From Bradyrhizobium guangdongense (GTDB lineage Bacteria > Pseudomonadota > Alphaproteobacteria > Rhizobiales > Xanthobacteraceae): a stretch of DNA of 47,980 nucleotides. The notes beneath the pieces were generated by a model. The model did not search any database. It saw only the letters and a list, made by a program, of their open reading frames with translations, and was not told the origin of the DNA. Every line of letters begins with the position of its first letter. Position 1 is the first letter of the stretch. The position numbers and the translations under genes are program-made. Below are positions 45,203 to 47,980 of this stretch, one piece after another. The stretch spans positions 1 through 47,980 of the forward strand of contig NZ_PPPT01000146.1 in assembly GCF_006483445.1 (NCBI RefSeq), written 5' to 3'.

Positions 45203-45308
45203 GGGTCAAACCCTGACCTACCGGCCACGCCGCGAGGCGCCCGGTATACTTCCGAATCCGGACATCGCGCTGCAATGCGCAAACTGACGCTATGGGCCAA
45301 CAGCTGAA
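45203..45308 (+). repeat. Degenerate dispersed repeat, copy A
   Basis: Contains GGGTCAAACCCTGACCT, 29 nt, then CTTCCGAATCCGGACATCGC (45203-45268). The same two blocks with the same 29-nt spacing recur at 46885-46950. The later part (45259-45308, ending TGGGCCAACAGCTGAA) matches 43340-43389 in layout. It is probably a remnant of a dispersed element family in this genome. Confidence 0.6.
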
Positions 45309-45317
45309 GTGCACTCG

Positions 45318-45701
45318 CTAGGTGGGCGAGCCTGCGTTGAGAAGTTGGGATACCGCCGTAACCAATTGCGCTGGAGCAAACGGTTTCTTCAGCAGAACGC
45401 TGTTGGGCACTCCCTCTGACGCCCAATCTTCGGCGGCAGCGCCCGTTATGTAGACCACGGGAAATGCAGGATCGATCTGCCTGACAAGGCGCGCAATCTC
45501 CCAACCCTTCATCGGCCCTTTGAGATTGACGTCGGTTACGAGCGCCGAATACTTGACCACGCCGCTTTCGACCATAGCCACCGCTTCTTGTCCGGAAGCG
45601 ACCGTCGTCAGGTCGAAGCCGCCCTCCTTCAAGGCGTCGTGAACGATTTCCCGTAATGGTTCCTCGTCCTCAACGACGAGAATGATGGGTAGGCCTTCCA
45701 T
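45318..45701 (-). CDS. Single-domain response regulator (CheY-like)
   Basis: 127-aa receiver domain with no output domain. Acidic pocket E11-D12, phosphoacceptor D57 (LVTDVNLKG), T86 (YITGAA) and K106 before P107 (LLKKPFAP) are all in place, so phosphorylation is likely. The start is ATG 45701 with a strong GGAGGGGG just upstream; a GTG at 45713 is less likely. No kinase is adjacent. Single-domain regulators in alphaproteobacteria act by protein contact or as phosphate sinks. The partner is unknown. Confidence 0.9.
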   Translation of the reverse strand: MEGLPIILVVEDEEPLREIVHDALKEGGFDLTTVASGQEAVAMVESGVVKYSALVTDVNLKGPMKGWEIARLVRQIDPAFPVVYITGAAAEDWASEGVPNSVLLKKPFAPAQLVTAVSQLLNAGSPT

Positions 45702-46052
45702 CTCCCCCTCCACGCAGCGTCAGCCCAAGCCGCAGGCGCAACGCATTGGAGGAACAAAAGTTCAAAAGTGAACATTTGCCCCGAAGAAATGACGGGCGAC
45801 GGAGGCTCGGCCGCCTGCGTTGGCCGCCCAGTGATGTCTGAGTTGGGTCAAAAGCGTTGATATGACGCTCGGCTGCAAAACTTCCGGTTTGCCTCAACGA
45901 GCCGAGATCTAGCTGCACCGCGTCAACAGAAGCGATGGGCTAACAAGCGACATGTCATTGAGTGGATAAATGAAGGGGAACGCCAGCTGAAATGACCGGC
46001 CGTTGGTCCTCTACTTGGGCGAAATTCACTTTGAGACACTGCCGAGGCGGCC
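45702..46052. other. Intergenic region, nothing assigned
   Basis: About 350 nt upstream of the response regulator gene. It must carry that gene's promoter, but no clear elements were seen. No convincing open frame or structured repeat was found. The fragment TTGGGTCAAAAGCG near 45853 resembles the end block of the dispersed repeat but is too short to call. Confidence 0.4.
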
Positions 46053-46229
46053 TCACTTACGTGGAAACTTCGCCACCAAGCGGGACATCTGCCAAACCTG
46101 AACATCTTTTCCATCAATGAACTGGCGCGCCTTTTCGGTGGCATCTTGATCGTCGGCGCACTTTATTATTTGAGGCGGTTGATAGATGCGACCATCGGCT
46201 TCAATAAAATAGACGCGGTATTCTGGCAT
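46053..46229 (-). CDS. Small hypothetical protein (58 aa)
   Basis: 58-aa protein, MPEYRVYFIEADGRIYQPPQ then IIKCADDQDATEKARQFIDG and a short end with VWQMSRLVAKFPRK. The alternation of strands and one helix suggests a small alpha/beta fold. Similar 55-70 aa proteins opening MPxYRxYFI are common in Bradyrhizobium-type genomes, but I know no function. The ATG at 46229 has GGGAG about 7 nt upstream, which supports the start. Confidence 0.7.
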   Translation of the reverse strand: MPEYRVYFIEADGRIYQPPQIIKCADDQDATEKARQFIDGKDVQVWQMSRLVAKFPRK

Positions 46230-46619
46230 AGCCGAACTCCCGAAGGGCGGGAGCGCTACGCTCTCAGTCACCGATAACTGCCTAGGATGGGGCGATGATG
46301 CAAAGAGTGTAACACGATTACCCTAGTTTCGGCGTACCTTTGCGAAAAATTCCAAATTTACCGTCAGGTCGGTCGGCTTAAACTCTGACTTCGAACATGC
46401 CGCTATCTCTGCGCGAACTCACACTGTGTGCCAGAATACGTGAAGGAGGCCGCCGTTGCGGCGGTGCGGCTCTACATGAAGCCTGGTCTTTTGGGCCTCG
46501 AACTCGGCCACAAACCGGGCAATGCGCTCAGGCGTCTGATCAAGTAACCGGTCGCTATGCCCGAAGATGCGAACGATCGTCCGTGCAGACCGCAGATTTG
46601 TTCCTGTAGTCTTACCCTG
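46230..46619. other. Intergenic region with a possible coding remnant
   Basis: No complete gene. On the minus strand, the frame of the 56-aa gene continues past its TGA for another 66 codons (46619 to 46419) and reads as plausible protein (for example SDRLLDQTPERIARFVAEFE), but without a start codon near its beginning. It may be the decayed end of a longer gene. The rest shows nothing clear. Confidence 0.3.
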
Positions 46620-46790
46620 TCACGGGTGCTTTGACTTGTCGTTCGGTCTTTCGCTGCTTGCCGGTACGTCCTTCGCTTCTTCTTCGGCAAGGAGCTTTCG
46701 AATGATGTTCCGCTTCTCCTCGTCCCGCTCTTCTTCAAGGAGCTTGCGATAGTAGCGGATGTTTTCATTGCGAATGAAGCGTTCCATCAT
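46620..46790 (-). CDS. Small charged helical protein (56 aa)
   Basis: 56-aa protein read from the minus strand: MMERFIRNENIRYYRKLLEE, then ERDEEKRNIIRKLLAEEEAK and a hydrophilic end. Two amphipathic helices carry the recurring RKLL(A/E)EE pattern, a familiar type of small rhizobial protein of unknown function. The start is ATG 46790 (or 46787) with GAGG 6 nt upstream. The charge pattern suggests a helical hairpin or coiled coil that binds a partner. Confidence 0.72.
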   Translation of the reverse strand: MMERFIRNENIRYYRKLLEEERDEEKRNIIRKLLAEEEAKDVPASSERPNDKSKHP

Positions 46791-47160
46791 GCATTTCCTC
46801 GCAGCACTCGACGCACTATTTTAGCGCAAGACTTAACGAGTTCAACTGGCGCGCTGGCGGTCGGGCGGCCCCGAAGCCTGCTATGGGTCAAGTTCTGACC
46901 TCGAGGGTCTCTGGTGGCAGGTCCGCTCCACTTCCAAAAGCGGACATCGCAGCCGCCGAACACTTAATGAGTACATGCCCTGGTCCGGAGGGGACCCGAT
47001 GCAAGTTTGGCAATGATGACATTATGCCACTGATTTGCCCGACGGGTCAAGCCATTTTTCTGAAAAAACGTATTACGAAATTTCTACTGTGCATGGGGTT
47101 GTTTTCAAATTTTGGGCGGCCGGGCCCAAACCGACCCGCGGTTCCACAGGGGAATGCCGG
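46791..47160. other. Intergenic region with a dispersed repeat copy
   Basis: About 370 nt with no convincing gene. It holds copy B of the degenerate repeat (46885-46950), followed by a more A/T-rich stretch around 47050-47115. No clear promoter or terminator could be assigned. Confidence 0.4.
46885..46950 (+). repeat. Degenerate dispersed repeat, copy B
   Basis: GGGTCAAGTTCTGACCT, 29 nt, then CTTCCAAAAGCGGACATCGC. The outer blocks and their spacing match 45203-45268 while the 29 nt between them differ. The orientation is the same as in copy A. Confidence 0.6.
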
Positions 47161-47316
47161 TCAGGTCGCTTCGGCGCGCAGCAACCCGCCTGCAGCCCGT
47201 GCGCGGCACTGGGCGGCGACGGTGCGCAGCAGCCGGATCGTGAACAGGTCGAGCGTCCGCTTCAGCGGCCGCCCGGCGCGGGCCGCCAGGGCCATAGCTT
47301 GGGTGAACGCCTTCAT
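47161..47316 (-). CDS. Possible small basic protein (51 aa)
   Basis: 51-codon frame starting MKAFTQAMALAARAGRPLKR, then TLDLFTIRLLRTVAAQCRAR and an Ala/Gly-rich end. It has GGAG about 8 nt before the ATG and could form amphipathic basic helices. It is divergent from serA, with 189 nt between the two starts. It is supported only by the ribosome-binding site and composition, so it may be spurious. Confidence 0.4.
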   Translation of the reverse strand: MKAFTQAMALAARAGRPLKRTLDLFTIRLLRTVAAQCRARAAGGLLRAEAT

Positions 47317-47505
47317 GGGACGTCTCCGAAGGGGTGGATCATCTGGTCCAGCTTTTAGCCGGTCCGCGACCGGATATATGTGCGGCAGATCACATGTTGG
47401 CCGCCGCCCGTCGAACCGGCCGTGCCATCTTGTGTCCAGGGCCGAATCGTATTGTGTAGCGCCCGCCTCGCCCCGTCAGCCGCGAGGTATCGATATGGAG
47501 ACCCT

Positions 47506-47980
47506 ATGCCAGCCAACGGCCAAAGCCCCGCCCGCGACGCGAAAGTCCTGCTGCTCGAAGGCGTGAACGACAGTGCTGTGGACCTGTTCCGGACTGCCGG
47601 CTTCACCAATGTCGAGCGGCTGACCAAGGCGCTCGACGGCGAGGCGCTGCGGCGGGCCATGCAGGGCGTGTCGCTGCTCGGCATCCGCTCCCGCACCCAG
47701 TTGACCGCCGACGTGCTCGCCGCCACCGACCAATTGCTGGGGGTCGGCTGCTTCAGCGTCGGCACCAACCAGGTCGACCTCGCCGCCGCGCGCAGGCGCG
47801 GCATTCCCGTGTTCAACGCGCCGTTCTCCAACACCCGCAGCGTGGCCGAGCTCGTGATCGGCGAGATCGTGATGCTGCTGCGCCGGATCTTTCCGCGCTC
47901 GGTCGAGGCGCATGCGGGCGGCTGGGACAAATCGGCGACCGGCAGCCGCGAGGTGCGGGGACGCACGCTCGGCATCGTCG
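47506..47980 (+). CDS. serA: D-3-phosphoglycerate dehydrogenase, 5' part (cut by the window end)
   Basis: The first 158 codons of a 3-phosphoglycerate dehydrogenase, first step of serine biosynthesis. The sequence opens MPANGQSPARDAKVLLLEGV and has the family's GIRSRTQLTADVL, VGCFSVGTNQVDL and FNAPFSNTRSVAELVIGE segments. The last visible residues (GRTLGIV) begin the NAD-binding Rossmann motif. The close match to the E. coli-type enzyme (GCFxxGTNQVDL) suggests the shorter form with a C-terminal ACT domain, which lies outside the window. The ATG at 47506 has GGAG 5 nt upstream; the ATG at 47495 is out of frame. Confidence 0.95.
   Translation, partial: MPANGQSPARDAKVLLLEGVNDSAVDLFRTAGFTNVERLTKALDGEALRRAMQGVSLLGIRSRTQLTADVLAATDQLLGVGCFSVGTNQVDLAAARRRGIPVFNAPFSNTRSVAELVIGEIVMLLRRIFPRSVEAHAGGWDKSATGSREVRGRTLGIV

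Noticed and set aside
46472..46768. 98-codon minus-strand frame
   Set aside because: Overlaps the better-supported 56-aa gene in another frame; Ser/Arg-rich composition looks like a frame shadow.
47355..47975. 206-codon minus-strand frame at the right end
   Set aside because: Antisense to serA, whose protein is recognised with certainty.

Overview
The window reads as chromosomal DNA of a high-G+C alphaproteobacterium of the Bradyrhizobium / Nitrobacteraceae type. The reasons are the rpmH-rnpA-yidC block, a TrpX-type ABC binding protein, a DUF2336 protein, a PilZ-tailed chemoreceptor, palindromic REP-like intergenic repeats and overall codon use. The genus is inferred by recognition, not by a search.

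Layout. (1) 1-4300: yidC, rnpA and rpmH on the minus strand, then a sensor histidine kinase. (2) 4333-4735: a REP-like cluster and an intact tRNA-Arg(ACG). (3) 4688-17958: a genomic island of about 13.2 kb bounded by two identical 50-bp copies of the tRNA 3' part. Its left end has a hypothetical gene, an AlpA-like regulator, an HTH/zinc-ribbon protein and a tyrosine recombinase. Its centre is a tightly overlapping type I restriction-modification operon (hsdM-hsdS-abi-hsdR) that carries an Abi-C-like gene. Its right part has a GIY-YIG protein, a HEPN-like protein and a P4-type integrase. (4) 18013-30029: mostly housekeeping and accessory genes: a diguanylate cyclase, a glyoxalase-fold protein, a flavin-dependent oxidoreductase, an ABM-fold protein, a YgiQ-type radical SAM enzyme, an EamA transporter, a DUF1330 protein, a HigBA toxin-antitoxin pair, three exported proteins of uncertain function (one peptidase M15-like) and a TrpX-type binding protein. 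(5) 30116-38562: an AraC regulator and a signalling cluster (Cache-HAMP-MCP-PilZ receptor, Cache-3xPAS-GGDEF-EAL protein, DUF2336 protein) that points to c-di-GMP-linked behaviour. (6) 38653-43282: a GntR/FCD regulator, an FAD-linked 2-hydroxyacid dehydrogenase, a divergent DapA-family enzyme, a 28-aa membrane peptide and a triple rhodanese. (7) 43283-47505: a gene-poor, less G+C-biased stretch with a DUF1254 protein, a single-domain response regulator, small proteins and copies of a degenerate dispersed repeat. (8) 47506-end: the 5' part of serA.

The most interesting part is the island. It combines a type I R-M operon with an embedded Abi-C gene, a second HEPN-like gene with an Rx4H motif, a GIY-YIG protein, two different tyrosine recombinases, matching short repeats at both ends (candidate integrase arm sites) and a 50-bp compound palindrome before the AlpA-like gene. 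It looks like a mobile defence island in which RNA-targeting abortive-infection proteins may back up DNA restriction. No CRISPR array, rRNA or intact insertion sequence was seen.
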